From NCBI RefSeq assembly GCF_001552275.1, contig NZ_BCQW01000007.1:1-64000 (forward strand): a stretch of 64,000 nucleotides of DNA. Direction: 5' to 3'. The notes below the pieces were generated by a model. It did no database searches. It worked only from the letters and a program-made list of their open reading frames with translations, and was not told where the DNA came from. Below are positions 8,951-17,567 of the stretch, in pieces. Position numbers and translations under genes: made by a program. The stretch comes from Amphibacillus sediminis NBRC 103570. GTDB taxonomy: Bacteria > Bacillota > Bacilli > Bacillales > Amphibacillaceae. Position 1 is the stretch's first letter. Every line of letters starts with the position of its first letter.

Positions 8951-9150
8951 TCTTGAATCCAATACGCCTTGGCATATTCACACACCCAGATTTTATCGAG
9001 CTTCGTTCGATTAATTCCTGTGAAAATCTGTGGTATTAGCCAGAGGCTTTAACTTGAATCAGACAAAATTTGAACTCCCAATGATGGAATACAAATAGCT
9101 CTTAGGCATTGATCTCACCACTTCGTAGAAAGGGAGACTTATGCCGGGAC
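8951..9150 (+). repeat. R2 dispersed element, copy b
   Basis: This is one of the fullest R2 copies. Nested helices are CAGATTTT (8987-8994) with AAAATCTG (9023-9030), enclosing ATCGAG (8995-9000) with TTCGAT (9006-9011). The core is flanked by the TTGAATC words at 8953 and 9054. A second part follows with GGAATACAAATAG and CTCACCACTT..AGA..GAGACTT. It ends directly behind the mcp stop codon and is antisense to mcp. Confidence 0.8.
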
Positions 9151-9151
9151 G

Positions 9152-10384
9152 TTACATAAAGAGTTCAGTCACACCTTTTTCAAAGCTTTTTTGTGTATCC
9201 TGAATAGCTTGTACAGATTGTGAGAGCTTCTCTGCATTCGCCTCTGTTTCAGCTATTCCAGCTGCTGACTCTTCTGCAACACTTGCTATATTGGTAATGG
9301 AATCATTAATCAGTTTCGTATTATCTAATACATCGTATAAAGAGTTTGACACAGTGGAGATTTCATCGCCGATTCCGGTAATAATCTTGTTTAATTTATT
9401 CAGGGTTTCTCCTGTCGTTTGGATTTGGTTTGAACCTTCACTCACAGCCTGGTAGCCCTCCTCAAGAACGTGTACAGCCGCGGTCGATTCTTGTTGGATA
9501 CCAGTTGTTGTTTCAGTAATATCATTAACAGACAGACTTACCTGCTCTGCAAGCTTCCGTACCTCATCTGCTACAACGGCAAAGCCCTGACCATGCTCTC
9601 CAGCTCGTGCTGCCTCAATGGCTGCATTTAATGCTAATAAATTCGTTTGCTCTGCAACCTCTTGAATAACCGTAACAAGTTTGGTAATTTTAATGGTCAT
9701 ATCATCCAATCCTTTAACTTTATCCAAGGATTGCTTGATGGTTTTATCAATGATCGTCATCTTATTAATGGATTGATCCATCAAATTACGGCTCTCATTG
9801 GTAATGTTAAGCATTTCTGTTGATTCATTTTTAATATTTTCTCCATTTAAAGTAACGGACATGATCGTATTAGAAAACTGCTGCATCGTTTCAGTTAACG
9901 TAGCCGCAGACTGGGCCTGCTCGTCAGCTCCGCCAGAAATTTCTTGCATGGCAACCGTAATATTATTACTTCCTTCTGTTAGGTTTTTAACTGTTTCATC
10001 AAGTATTTCTGTTTGATAATTCATTTGTTCAGTTAGTTTAATAATAAAGTTAAACATTTTTGAATGCTTTTCATGTGCTTGAATAATACCCTCATTAATC
10101 TCAGTAAGTTCTTTATTATGTATTGAAACTTCAGGTAACTCAACTTCTTCGTCACTAGCTAATAAGATGATACGTTGCTCAATCTCTTTAAGCGCCTTCT
10201 TGTGTGATTGGCTAATCATAAAGGTTAGACCTATGCCAATACCTGTCACCAATACTCCCCCAATGATTACTTCAAGATAGTTCGCCTCAAGGGCATTTGT
10301 TGAAAATAAAATGTAACCAAACGCTAAAACATGTAGGATACTTACTACCAAGACTAGAATCAATAATTTAGCTTTCAATTTCAT
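9152..10384 (-). CDS. Methyl-accepting chemotaxis protein lacking a periplasmic sensor domain
   Basis: This 410-residue chemoreceptor has two adjacent N-terminal membrane helices (about 7-29 and 36-58) with almost no external loop, a linker of about 60 residues without a clear HAMP domain, and then the long cytoplasmic signalling coiled coil. The highly conserved hairpin tip [22 protein letters not shown] contacts CheA and CheW. It should signal from internal or membrane cues. It is the last gene of the cheX-cheW-cheY-mcp run, but a terminator between cheY and mcp suggests at least partly separate transcription. No CheR-tethering pentapeptide is seen at its C-terminus (KGVTELFM). Confidence 0.92.
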   Translation of the reverse strand: MKLKAKLLILVLVVSILHVLAFGYILFSTNALEANYLEVIIGGVLVTGIGIGLTFMISQSHKKALKEIEQRIILLASDEEVELPEVSIHNKELTEINEGIIQAHEKHSKMFNFIIKLTEQMNYQTEILDETVKNLTEGSNNITVAMQEISGGADEQAQSAATLTETMQQFSNTIMSVTLNGENIKNESTEMLNITNESRNLMDQSINKMTIIDKTIKQSLDKVKGLDDMTIKITKLVTVIQEVAEQTNLLALNAAIEAARAGEHGQGFAVVADEVRKLAEQVSLSVNDITETTTGIQQESTAAVHVLEEGYQAVSEGSNQIQTTGETLNKLNKIITGIGDEISTVSNSLYDVLDNTKLINDSITNIASVAEESAAGIAETEANAEKLSQSVQAIQDTQKSFEKGVTELFM

Positions 10385-10453
10385 GAAGAACGCCCCTTTT
10401 CTCTTTATATTATTTATTTAATAAACAAGCTCACTAATTAGTGATATCGATAG

Positions 10454-10484
10454 AAAAACGCAAAAGATTCGCTATTCTTTTGCG
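10454..10484 (-). terminator. Rho-independent terminator between cheY and mcp
   Basis: CGCAAAAGA (10459-10467) pairs with TCTTTTGCG (10476-10484). On the minus strand the hairpin is followed by TTTTT. It would end or attenuate the cheX-cheW-cheY transcript. Confidence 0.8.
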
Positions 10485-10514
10485 CCTTAAACATTACGTC
10501 AAAACAAGGTAATT

Positions 10515-10871
10515 TTAAAGTATCTTTTCTATCGCTTGCTTAATCCGTTCTTGATCAAATGGTTTTACAATAAAATCTTTTGCACCTGCTTGAATTGCTT
10601 CGAGAACCATTTGCTGCTGCCCCATAGCTGAACACATCACAATTGTCGCATTGGGATCATTTTCTTTGATTTTACGTACTGCTTCCACACCATTCATTTC
10701 AGGCATGGTAATATCCATCGTAACAAGCTCAGGCTTTAATTCATTATACAAATCAACCGCAACTTGTCCGTTTTCTGCTTCTCCTACCACTTCATGTCCT
10801 AACGACTGAAAAATATTCTTTAATTGCATACGCATAAACGCTGCATCGTCAGTTACTAGTATGCGAGCCAT
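10515..10871 (-). CDS. cheY: Chemotaxis response regulator CheY
   Basis: This 118-residue single receiver domain has acidic residues Asp8/Asp9, phospho-acceptor Asp53 (VTMDITMPEM) and Lys103 (IVKPF). The segment IVMCSAMGQQQMVLEAIQAGAKDFIVKPF is nearly that of B. subtilis CheY, in which CheY-P binds the flagellar switch and promotes smooth swimming. It is preceded by cheW (21 bp) and followed by a terminator. No flagellar or cheA gene is in the window, so the partner kinase must be elsewhere. Confidence 0.94.
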   Translation of the reverse strand: MARILVTDDAAFMRMQLKNIFQSLGHEVVGEAENGQVAVDLYNELKPELVTMDITMPEMNGVEAVRKIKENDPNATIVMCSAMGQQQMVLEAIQAGAKDFIVKPFDQERIKQAIEKIL

Positions 10872-10892
10872 TCTATTCTCTCCTTAGACCTC

Positions 10893-11354
10893 TTATTTCT
10901 CTTCAACAACTTGCTTGACTTCATTTAATTCCTCATGGTTTAATATGTAACTTAAATCAACTAATAATAATAAACGATCTTCAAGCTTAGCAACTCCGTT
11001 TAAGAAGTTAGCATTAACACCCTTAATCGTCGTAGGTGCCTCTTCGATGATCTCATCGTCAATATCAATGACATCTGAGGCAGCATCAACAATGAATCCA
11101 ACTGAAACACCTTCCACAAGTGAAACTAGCATACGAGACTGATCTGTTTGCTCTGACCTTGGAAGACTCATACGTGCTTTTAAATCGATGACAGGGATGA
11201 CCTCTCCACGCAGCTTGGTTATACCCTCAATAAAAGCAGAAGCTTGTGGCAAAGGAACTACTTCTTGTAATCTTTCAATTGAAACAATCTGTTGAATACT
11301 TGCGCCATAAGCTTGGCCATTTAATTGAAAAACGATATATTTATCCGTACTCAT
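10893..11354 (-). CDS. cheW: Chemotaxis coupling protein CheW
   Basis: This 153-residue CheW-domain protein couples chemoreceptors to CheA at the membrane arrays. The order YIVFQLNGQAYGASIQQIVSIE, VPLPQA, GITKLRGEVIPVIDLKARM, and GFIVDAASDVI is the standard CheW pattern, and no receiver domain follows, so it is CheW and not CheV. It starts with ATG, with AAAGGAG upstream. It sits between cheX and cheY. Confidence 0.94.
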   Translation of the reverse strand: MSTDKYIVFQLNGQAYGASIQQIVSIERLQEVVPLPQASAFIEGITKLRGEVIPVIDLKARMSLPRSEQTDQSRMLVSLVEGVSVGFIVDAASDVIDIDDEIIEEAPTTIKGVNANFLNGVAKLEDRLLLLVDLSYILNHEELNEVKQVVEEK

Positions 11355-11473
11355 CCACTTACTCCTTTATCTTTAATTAGATATATGGTTTGCTTTTCCA
11401 GCACTAACGTCCTAAATTAAGCATAACCGCTTTAATGTGATAAATCAATAAGGATTTATGTCATCCTATTTTA

Positions 11474-11938
11474 CTATTTATTAAGCAACAAATGTATCGC
11501 CAATTTTTGTTGGTCAGTATAGCTAACATCTACAAATAAGGCACGTTTAAAACCTGACAACGCCGCATCACCTTTCAAGACGGTGGGGTGTGTAATATCA
11601 GTTTTAATAGATTGTGTTGCTAAGTATGTAGCTAAACCTCCGGCAATCATGTTACCTAGCTCTCCTGCGAATGACTCCAGCATATCACCAGTGACTGGCA
11701 TACCAAACATCGATTCACCAACAGTGGCAAAAAATTGATCATCCGCTTGTAGCACAAGCTCACCTTTAATATCACCAGTAAAACCGATTAGAACCCCAAA
11801 CGCAACCTCCAAAGGTGGCTCAATGATTGCTGGGGCGCCAATTGCTGGCTCAAGGGGGATAGTTTTCTTCACTGTATCAATCGTTCCATTGTAGACATCT
11901 TTAATTATTTCATTTATACTTTTCTCTTCTACTACCAT
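11474..11938 (-). CDS. cheX: CheX-type CheY-P phosphatase
   Basis: This 154-residue protein has the CheC/CheX fold. The phosphatase motif ExxN is visible near residues 92-95 (GELGNMIAGG), present once as in CheX and not twice as in CheC. CheX dephosphorylates CheY-P to reset the flagellar response. It is the first gene of the cluster, 119 bp before cheW, with GGAGGGG about 10 nt upstream of its ATG. B. subtilis itself uses CheC and FliY and lacks CheX, so this is a different adaptation set from the model species. Confidence 0.85.
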   Translation of the reverse strand: MVVEEKSINEIIKDVYNGTIDTVKKTIPLEPAIGAPAIIEPPLEVAFGVLIGFTGDIKGELVLQADDQFFATVGESMFGMPVTGDMLESFAGELGNMIAGGLATYLATQSIKTDITHPTVLKGDAALSGFKRALFVDVSYTDQQKLAIHLLLNK

Positions 11939-12116
11939 TAGATTTTCCCCTCCCAGAATAAAGTCATAAATAAATTAGACCTTATTAACTATATCTTTAT
12001 ACATGTTACTTATATTTTCGGTAAAATGTAATCACATATAAAGTCTTTTTCCCTATAATTTTATTTTTTGATTAATTAGACCTATTATAATGGTTGCTCA
12101 ATCCTACAAATAGTAA

Positions 12117-12355
12117 TAAAATGAAACTTCGTTCAGTGGGGGCGACGCCTAGGATGTGCTCGTGCAGACGTTGCGACACGGCATCGCGAACTTAGTCAGC
12201 TTCCTCTCTCCCACTAAACGTTAGTGTCCGTTACTGGTTGTTGGATCTCCCACTTAGACATGAAATATTCCCTTATTTTTTGAAGTGTGGGAGGCTTACA
12301 AAAGCCCTTCAATGGGGCGAGTAATCGCAGCCCCAGACAGTTACATTGCGATAAA
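12117..12355 (+). repeat. R1 dispersed element, copy F
   Basis: This nearly full-length copy lies between cheX and yclQ, antisense to both. All hairpins are recognisable. The P4 3' arm has an insertion (AAGTGTGGGAG), and the segment after CTAAACGTTAG has lost the 'TTGAACCAATCGG' words. It shares the variant CAGACAGTTAC with copy H. Confidence 0.9.
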
Positions 12356-12560
12356 TAGACTAGATTAATAGCCAAAGATATAAAATGCTGGATTAGAGAT
12401 ACAACGCATTCATGCCAAAATAGTAAATTCCCGATATGTCTTTGTTAAAATAATCAATGAGGCTAACTAAATTCTTCGCTTTTGCGTGTGCTTTTAATGC
12501 TTATCCTAGACGACCTAATCCGTTAAGCTTCACCTTCATTCTAATCAAGAAAAGGACACC
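12356..12560. other. Intergenic stretch, nothing recognised
   Basis: About 205 bp of unassigned DNA lie between R1-F and the terminator behind yclQ. Confidence 0.35.
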
Positions 12561-12607
12561 AAAAAAAGGACCTTAAGAGGAGAATCCTTCTTAACGTCCT
12601 TTGTTTT
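12561..12607. terminator. Terminator of the ycl siderophore operon
   Basis: AGGACCTTAAGA and TCTTAACGTCCT form a 12-bp stem with one mismatch. A T-run follows on the minus strand (12561-12567) and a weaker one on the plus strand. It lies about 55 bp behind the yclQ stop. Confidence 0.85.
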
Positions 12608-12662
12608 TAAACTGGAACGATCAACGTTCCCTTTTACCAGTCTTTACAACCATTAAATGCTC

Positions 12663-13634
12663 TTATTCAACAGCCGCTCGAATCTCAGCTATCATTTGGG
12701 TAACCGATTCAATTCCACCACTTGATAGATACCAATAATCCGGTGTTAAATCTACAATTTGATCTTCTTGTGCAGCATTCGTTTGGTTGATTAATTCGTT
12801 GTCTAGCGTAGCTGAGGCAGTATAGTCACCACCTGTAACCGCATTACGATCAACAACAAACAAATAATCTGGATTCATTTCAGCGACAAATTCAAAGCTA
12901 ATGTTTTGTCCATGATTAGACTCTTCTATATCCTCAACAGTTGGTATAATACCAAAATCATCATGAATAATACCAAAACGAGAGCCTGGACCATAGGCAC
13001 TAAGAGAACCATCATTTGTTAGGACAACCAAGCCCGTTTGATCTGTCGGGGCTAGTTCTTTTAATGCTTCCACATCAGCTTTTATTTGGGCAACGGCACT
13101 CTCTGCCTCAGCTTCTTTATCAAAAATTTCAGCCAAAGTCATGACATTACTTTCAAATGAAGTTATATAATCACCTGTATCTATCCCCAGATATATGGTA
13201 GGTGCAAGATTAGCTAATTCATCATAGGCTTCAGAAGTACGTCCAGAAATAATGATCAGGTCAGGATCAATAGCTGATAATGCTTCAAAATCCGGTTCAA
13301 ATAACGTTCCAGCATTCTGGTATGTTTCATCTTCAAACTTGGCTAAATAGCTTGGAATATTTTGCTTTGGTAAAGCGATAATATCTACACCTAATGCATC
13401 AAGCGTGTCAAGTGTACCAAAATCAAAGACCACTACTTTTTCTGGATTGACAGGTACTTTAGTGACACCTAGGTCATGCTCCACTTCAATTTCAGTTTCT
13501 ACTTCTGTTCCTTGTTGCTCTTGGTCTGAACTATTATTAGATTTATCACCAGAGCTATCTTTATTTGAACCACATGCTACGATAAACACAGTACAGATAA
13601 GCATAATGAGGATGAGTTGTAATTTCTTATTCAA
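12663..13634 (-). CDS. yclQ: Siderophore-binding lipoprotein (YclQ/FeuA type)
   Basis: This 323-residue lipoprotein captures ferric siderophore outside the membrane for the YclNOP importer. The signal peptide ends in the lipobox FIVAC with Cys21, followed by a Ser/Asp/Gln-rich linker. The mature part is a class III binding protein (EKVVVFDFGTLDTLDALG, DPDLIIISGRTSEAYDEL). Gene order yclN-yclO-yclP-yclQ matches B. subtilis, where YclQ binds petrobactin; the exact ligand here is inferred. A 409-bp gap holding repeat R1-G separates it from yclP, so this copy may have split the operon or adjusted yclQ expression. A strong terminator follows. Confidence 0.9.
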   Translation of the reverse strand: MNKKLQLILIMLICTVFIVACGSNKDSSGDKSNNSSDQEQQGTEVETEIEVEHDLGVTKVPVNPEKVVVFDFGTLDTLDALGVDIIALPKQNIPSYLAKFEDETYQNAGTLFEPDFEALSAIDPDLIIISGRTSEAYDELANLAPTIYLGIDTGDYITSFESNVMTLAEIFDKEAEAESAVAQIKADVEALKELAPTDQTGLVVLTNDGSLSAYGPGSRFGIIHDDFGIIPTVEDIEESNHGQNISFEFVAEMNPDYLFVVDRNAVTGGDYTASATLDNELINQTNAAQEDQIVDLTPDYWYLSSGGIESVTQMIAEIRAAVE

Positions 13635-13761
13635 TTCTAAAACTCCCTTAATATAATTTATTTAAACAGATAACCGATTGCACCATCGAACAGCTTATTA
13701 ATCAGGGCCCAGCCATTCATTTAAAAGGTTGTTCAATAAGTTATCTAGGTTTAACGATAAA

Positions 13762-14016
13762 TAAAGTGAAACTTCGTTTAGTGGGGGTTTGGACACATAG
13801 GATGTGCTCGTGCAGACGTTGCGACACGACGCCGCAAACTTAGTCAGCTTCCTCTCTCTCCCACTGAACGTTAGTTGAACCAGTCGAGCCGTTACTGGCT
13901 GTTGGTTCTCCCACTTAGACATGGATGTGTTCCTTTATTTCTTGAAGTGAGAGGCTTACAAAAGCCCTTCGATGGGGGGAGTAACCGCAGCCCCATCTAG
14001 TTACATTGCGATTAAA
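13762..14016 (+). repeat. R1 dispersed element, copy G, inside the ycl operon
   Basis: This full-length copy lies between yclP and yclQ, opposite to the operon direction. The P1 arms are GTTTAGTGGGGG and CCCACTGAACG. P5 has drifted (GGGGGGAGTAACCGC) and the right end reads ATCTAGTTACATTGCGATTAAA. A 74-codon reading frame on the minus strand across it is repeat translation. Confidence 0.9.
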
Positions 14017-14043
14017 TGATCGTTATTGATCGTTAAAATGGCT

Positions 14044-14802
14044 TTACGAAAAATATAAGCAAATACGGCATTGATCAATATCTTGAATTTGAATATCCAT
14101 ATCATAAACTTCCTTCAAAACACCGTTATTAATAATTTCTTCTGTGGCACCCTTTTTAACAATTTTCCCATCTCTTAATGCCACAATATAGTCTGAGTAA
14201 ACGGAGGCAAAATTCACATCATGTAAGACAATAATCACCGTTTTACCTAAATCATCAACTAATCGTCGTAATACTTTCATTATTTGAACAGAATGCTTCA
14301 TATCTAGGTTATTTAAGGGTTCATCTAATAAAATATATTCTGTATCTTGAGCAATCACCATAGCAATATAGGCTCTTTGTTGTTGCCCACCACTTAACTG
14401 ATCTAAGAATTTATTTTTAATATTATTTAAACCCATATAGCTAATGGCCTCGTCAATCATTTTTTGATCATGTTTGGTTAGTTTTCCTTGAGAATAAGGA
14501 AATCTTCCAAAGCTGACAAGCTGTCTCACCGTTAGACGCATATTAATATGGTTAGATTGACGAAGTATTGACATTTTTTTAGCGAGCTCTCTATTGTTCG
14601 CTTGGCTAACTTCTTCTCCATCAATCATTATTTCACCATGATCCTTAGCAATTAAGCGACTAATAATTGAGAGAAGCGTACTTTTACCAGCTCCATTCGG
14701 GCCGATAAATGATGTAATTTGTCCCTTAGGGATACTCATCGAAACCTGATCAACAACTGCCGTCTCACCATATCGTTTTGTCACTTCCTTAATCTCTACC
14801 AT
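14044..14802 (-). CDS. yclP: Siderophore ABC transporter ATPase (YclP)
   Basis: This 252-residue ATPase powers ferric-siderophore import. Walker A is GPNGAGKST (about 34-42), the signature is LSGGQQQR, and Walker B is YILLDEPLNNLD, followed by the switch His in IIVLHDVN. It overlaps yclO by 7 bp, which indicates translational coupling. It probably shares the Fur-regulated transcript that begins upstream of yclN. Confidence 0.94.
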   Translation of the reverse strand: MVEIKEVTKRYGETAVVDQVSMSIPKGQITSFIGPNGAGKSTLLSIISRLIAKDHGEIMIDGEEVSQANNRELAKKMSILRQSNHINMRLTVRQLVSFGRFPYSQGKLTKHDQKMIDEAISYMGLNNIKNKFLDQLSGGQQQRAYIAMVIAQDTEYILLDEPLNNLDMKHSVQIMKVLRRLVDDLGKTVIIVLHDVNFASVYSDYIVALRDGKIVKKGATEEIINNGVLKEVYDMDIQIQDIDQCRICLYFS

Positions 14803-15749
14803 ACGTTTTTCTCCTTTAATATAAGATACAAGAAATATATTCCACCAATTAAATTGATAATCACACTCAGGGTAGTTGAGAAGTTAAATAATCGATCAAC
14901 GATTAATTGACCACCAACCAGAGCAATAATACTGATTAAACTCGTCCCTACTAGTAAAACCGTATGACGATACGTTTTAAATAACTCATAAGCAACGTTA
15001 ACTACTAATATACCTAAAAACATAATAGGTCCTACTAAAGCAGTGGCTATTGCGATTAACACAGCGACAACGATCATTAAACGGCGTACCAAATAATCGT
15101 GGTCTAAACCTAAATTAATCGCATGTTCCTTTCCTAACGCCAAAACATCCAAAAATTTCAAGAAGCGAAATAAATAAATGAAAATTGCAACCAATAAAAT
15201 AATGGCAAGGTAAAGCAAATCTGTTTGCACATTATTAAAGCTTGCAAACATTCGATTTTGTACGGAAAGAAATTCATTAGGGTCAATTAATACCTGCATA
15301 AATGTCGATAAGCTTTGAAAAAAGGTTCCAAAGATAAGACCCATAAGTAATAGTAGATAAATATTGTTTCCTTTTTTAAACAAAATTTGAAATAGCACTA
15401 AGGCAAAACCAACCATAATCGTAACAGAAAGGATAAAGTTAAGATTATGATTAATAACAGTTAAGCTTGTCGAGCCATAAAAGAAAATAATAAAGGTTTG
15501 AACCAATTGATAAAGGGAATCTAACCCGATTAAGCTCGGAGTCAAAATACGATTATTAGTAATAGTCTGAAAAATTACGGTTGAAACAGCAATCACACCA
15601 CCCGTTATCACGATGGCTAACATTCGTGTCGCTCGACGGGATAGAATGTAACTTACATTTCCTTGTATATCCCAAAATAAATAAAGCAGGATCAAAATGA
15701 GTGTGATAGTTAGTAGGCTCCATATTTTAAAACGATTACTCATAAGCAT
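14796..15749 (-). CDS. yclO: Siderophore ABC transporter permease (YclO)
   Basis: This 317-residue FecCD-family permease has about nine membrane helices. It forms the second half of the heterodimeric iron-siderophore channel. The conserved segment GLDHDYLVRRLMIVVAVLIAIATALVGPIMFLGI holds the coupling region that contacts the ATPase. It overlaps yclN by 14 bp and yclP by 7 bp. Confidence 0.93.
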   Translation of the reverse strand: MLMSNRFKIWSLLTITLILILLYLFWDIQGNVSYILSRRATRMLAIVITGGVIAVSTVIFQTITNNRILTPSLIGLDSLYQLVQTFIIFFYGSTSLTVINHNLNFILSVTIMVGFALVLFQILFKKGNNIYLLLLMGLIFGTFFQSLSTFMQVLIDPNEFLSVQNRMFASFNNVQTDLLYLAIILLVAIFIYLFRFLKFLDVLALGKEHAINLGLDHDYLVRRLMIVVAVLIAIATALVGPIMFLGILVVNVAYELFKTYRHTVLLVGTSLISIIALVGGQLIVDRLFNFSTTLSVIINLIGGIYFLYLILKEKNVW

Positions 15750-16686
15750 TTCTCCTTATTATGAGATAGAGAAAGATAAAGCTTCCAATTACCCCTACAA
15801 CTACCCCTACTGCAATTTCATAAGGAAAAATTATGACTCTACCCAAAATATCACACGCTAATAGAAATATCGCACCAACGAGAGCGGTATAAGGTAAGCT
15901 TCTTTTTAGATGATCCCCTTGATAAATCGAAACGATGTTAGGTACGATCAAACCGATAAAAGGAATGGTCCCAACAGTGAGTAGTACAACTGAGGTGATT
16001 AAGGCGACAATCGTCAAACCAAGATTCACTACCACTCGGTAGTTCAGTCCTAAGTTCTTTGAGAAATCTTCTCCTAAACCAGCAATCGTGAATCGGTTAG
16101 CAAAGATATAAGCAAGAATAACTAATGGAACACTTATATATAGCATTTCATATCGCCCTTCTAGAACTAAAGCGAAGTTTCCTTGCATCCAAGAGGACAT
16201 GCTCTGAATCAAATCGTTACGATAAGCAACAAACGTTGTGATTGAACTGACAATATTACCAAACATTAACCCTACTAAGGGAATAAAGACAGCATCCTTT
16301 AATGTCACTTTCTCTAAAAGCTTCATAAAAATAAATGTACCTAACAAGCTAAACGCGAAAGCTACCAGCATACGCTGCATGGTGGTAGCATGACCGAAGG
16401 CGATCATAGCAACCAACATACCAAATCGTGCTGAATCCATTGTACCAGCTGTAGTCGGTGAGACAAATTTATTGCGACTTAGCTGTTGCATAATTAAACC
16501 ACAAATACTCAGACCTACTCCTGCCATAATAATACTTAATAGTCGAGGAATTCGACTAATCAAAATAATCTGTATTTGCTGATCAGTTAGTGTTAGCAAA
16601 TCTTTTGGAACAAGTGGAACAACACCAATAAAAATTGATAATGCTGATAGAATAATAAAAATAGGGATAAGATACTTAAACTTCAT
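15736..16686 (-). CDS. yclN: Siderophore ABC transporter permease (YclN)
   Basis: This 316-residue FecCD-family permease is the first gene of the importer operon. It has hydrophobic helices throughout, with the conserved ISRIPRLLSIIMAGVGLSICGLIMQQLSRN near the N-terminus and LTVGTIPFIGLIVPNIVS near the C-terminal third, as in FeuB/YclN. A well-preserved Fur box (16705-16723) lies about 20 bp upstream of its ATG, which indicates iron repression of the whole operon. Confidence 0.93.
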   Translation of the reverse strand: MKFKYLIPIFIILSALSIFIGVVPLVPKDLLTLTDQQIQIILISRIPRLLSIIMAGVGLSICGLIMQQLSRNKFVSPTTAGTMDSARFGMLVAMIAFGHATTMQRMLVAFAFSLLGTFIFMKLLEKVTLKDAVFIPLVGLMFGNIVSSITTFVAYRNDLIQSMSSWMQGNFALVLEGRYEMLYISVPLVILAYIFANRFTIAGLGEDFSKNLGLNYRVVVNLGLTIVALITSVVLLTVGTIPFIGLIVPNIVSIYQGDHLKRSLPYTALVGAIFLLACDILGRVIIFPYEIAVGVVVGVIGSFIFLYLIIRRNAYE

Positions 16687-16704
16687 AACAAAATTCCTTT
16701 ATAC

Positions 16705-16723
16705 GATAATGAGATTCATTATC
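16705..16723 (-). promoter_or_regulatory. Fur box controlling the ycl operon
   Basis: GATAATGAGATTCATTATC matches 17 of 19 positions of the classic Fur consensus and its two 8-bp arms are perfectly complementary. It lies directly upstream of yclN. Confidence 0.9.
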
Positions 16724-16911
16724 AATTAGATGTATTTAATTTTATCACGGATATGAAAACTGTCAATAGCATTTCCTTTTTTAATTAAATGTTTATTAAG
16801 TTTTTTATAATCTGTGTTAAAATAAGAGACAGAATAGATCTTGCTCTTTTACTAGTAGGATCTTTCATTTTAACAAAATATGATCATTTACAATAAAGAG
16901 GAGTGTTATGA

Positions 16912-17340
16912 ATGGATGCATACCAAGCTTATATGCGTGAAGTTGCTCAACCAATGCGGGATGAGCTAACTAATAATGGTTTTACTGAGCTTACAACAGA
17001 AGCTGAAGTTGATCAATTTATGGCTGAAGCTAAAGGAAGCTCAATTGTTTTAGTTAATTCAGTCTGTGGCTGTGCAGGAGGGTTAGCACGCCCTGCTGTC
17101 CTCTATGCAATATCAGAGGGTGGGCTGAAGCCTGACAATCTAGTAACTGTATTTGCTGGTCAAGACCGAGAAGCAACCGCAAAAATGCGTGAATACTTTG
17201 GAGAAATTCCTCCTTCTTCACCATCTATTGCTATCTTACAGGATAACCAAGTCAAACATTTTATCCCACGCGAAGAGATTGAAGGGGCAGATGTAGAAAG
17301 TGTCGTTAATCATATTTTAACAGGCTTTCAAGCTAGTTAA
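16912..17340 (+). CDS. brxA: Bacilliredoxin BrxA (YphP family)
   Basis: This 142-residue thioredoxin-fold protein removes bacillithiol from S-bacillithiolated proteins after oxidative stress. The hallmark CGC active site (Cys52-Gly-Cys54 in NSVCGCAGGLARPA) is intact, followed by VTVFAGQDREATAKMREYF and PPSSPSIAIL. The sequence is closer to BrxA (YphP) than to BrxB. B. subtilis BrxA ends in a cysteine; this protein ends FQAS without one. Its ATG has AAGAGGAG upstream. A structured RNA and a terminator follow directly on the same strand and probably form its 3' untranslated region. Confidence 0.93.
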   Translation: MDAYQAYMREVAQPMRDELTNNGFTELTTEAEVDQFMAEAKGSSIVLVNSVCGCAGGLARPAVLYAISEGGLKPDNLVTVFAGQDREATAKMREYFGEIPPSSPSIAILQDNQVKHFIPREEIEGADVESVVNHILTGFQAS

Positions 17341-17361
17341 TCAACGCTATGCTGTTTTGTT

Positions 17362-17497
17362 CAAAATTGCCAAATTAGAAGCAAGTAGATCGAGGCGGCG
17401 ATGGTTTGAGCAACGGAGCGTATGCCTTTAAATACGTGAGTCGCGCAAAAACAAGGCCAACAATGAGATACGACGATTATCATTTGGTAACTTTTTG
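17362..17497 (+). ncRNA. Structured RNA candidate behind brxA
   Basis: CAAAATTGCCAAAT (17362-17375) pairs with ATTTGGTAACTTTTTG (17482-17497), giving about 14 pairs with one bulge and one G-U. This closes a domain of about 135 nt. Inside, CGTAT/ATACG (around 17420-17440) and TTTGAGC/GCGCAAA form a further nested arm. A terminator (17517-17552) follows, so the RNA is either the brxA 3' UTR or a separate small RNA. No coding potential with a ribosome-binding site was found. Confidence 0.55.
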
Positions 17498-17516
17498 AAC
17501 TACCGCTAATAAAGGA

Positions 17517-17552
17517 GGAATGAGCACAAAACCAAACGCTCATTCCTTTTTT
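17517..17552 (+). terminator. Rho-independent terminator after brxA and the structured RNA
   Basis: GGAATGAGC (17517-17525) pairs perfectly with GCTCATTCC (17538-17546), followed by TTTTTT. Confidence 0.9.
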
Positions 17553-17567
17553 AAATGAAAACAGACA

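Noticed and set aside
13698-13922. 74-codon minus-strand frame in the yclP-yclQ gap
   Set aside because: It lies within repeat R1-G and has no start signals.
1-14016. Many similar repeats suggesting a CRISPR array
   Set aside because: Copies are about 250 bp, unevenly spaced over kilobases, in both orientations and without spacers; no cas genes.
17361-17543. 60-codon minus-strand frame behind brxA
   Set aside because: It covers the structured RNA and terminator; no ribosome-binding site and no conserved features.
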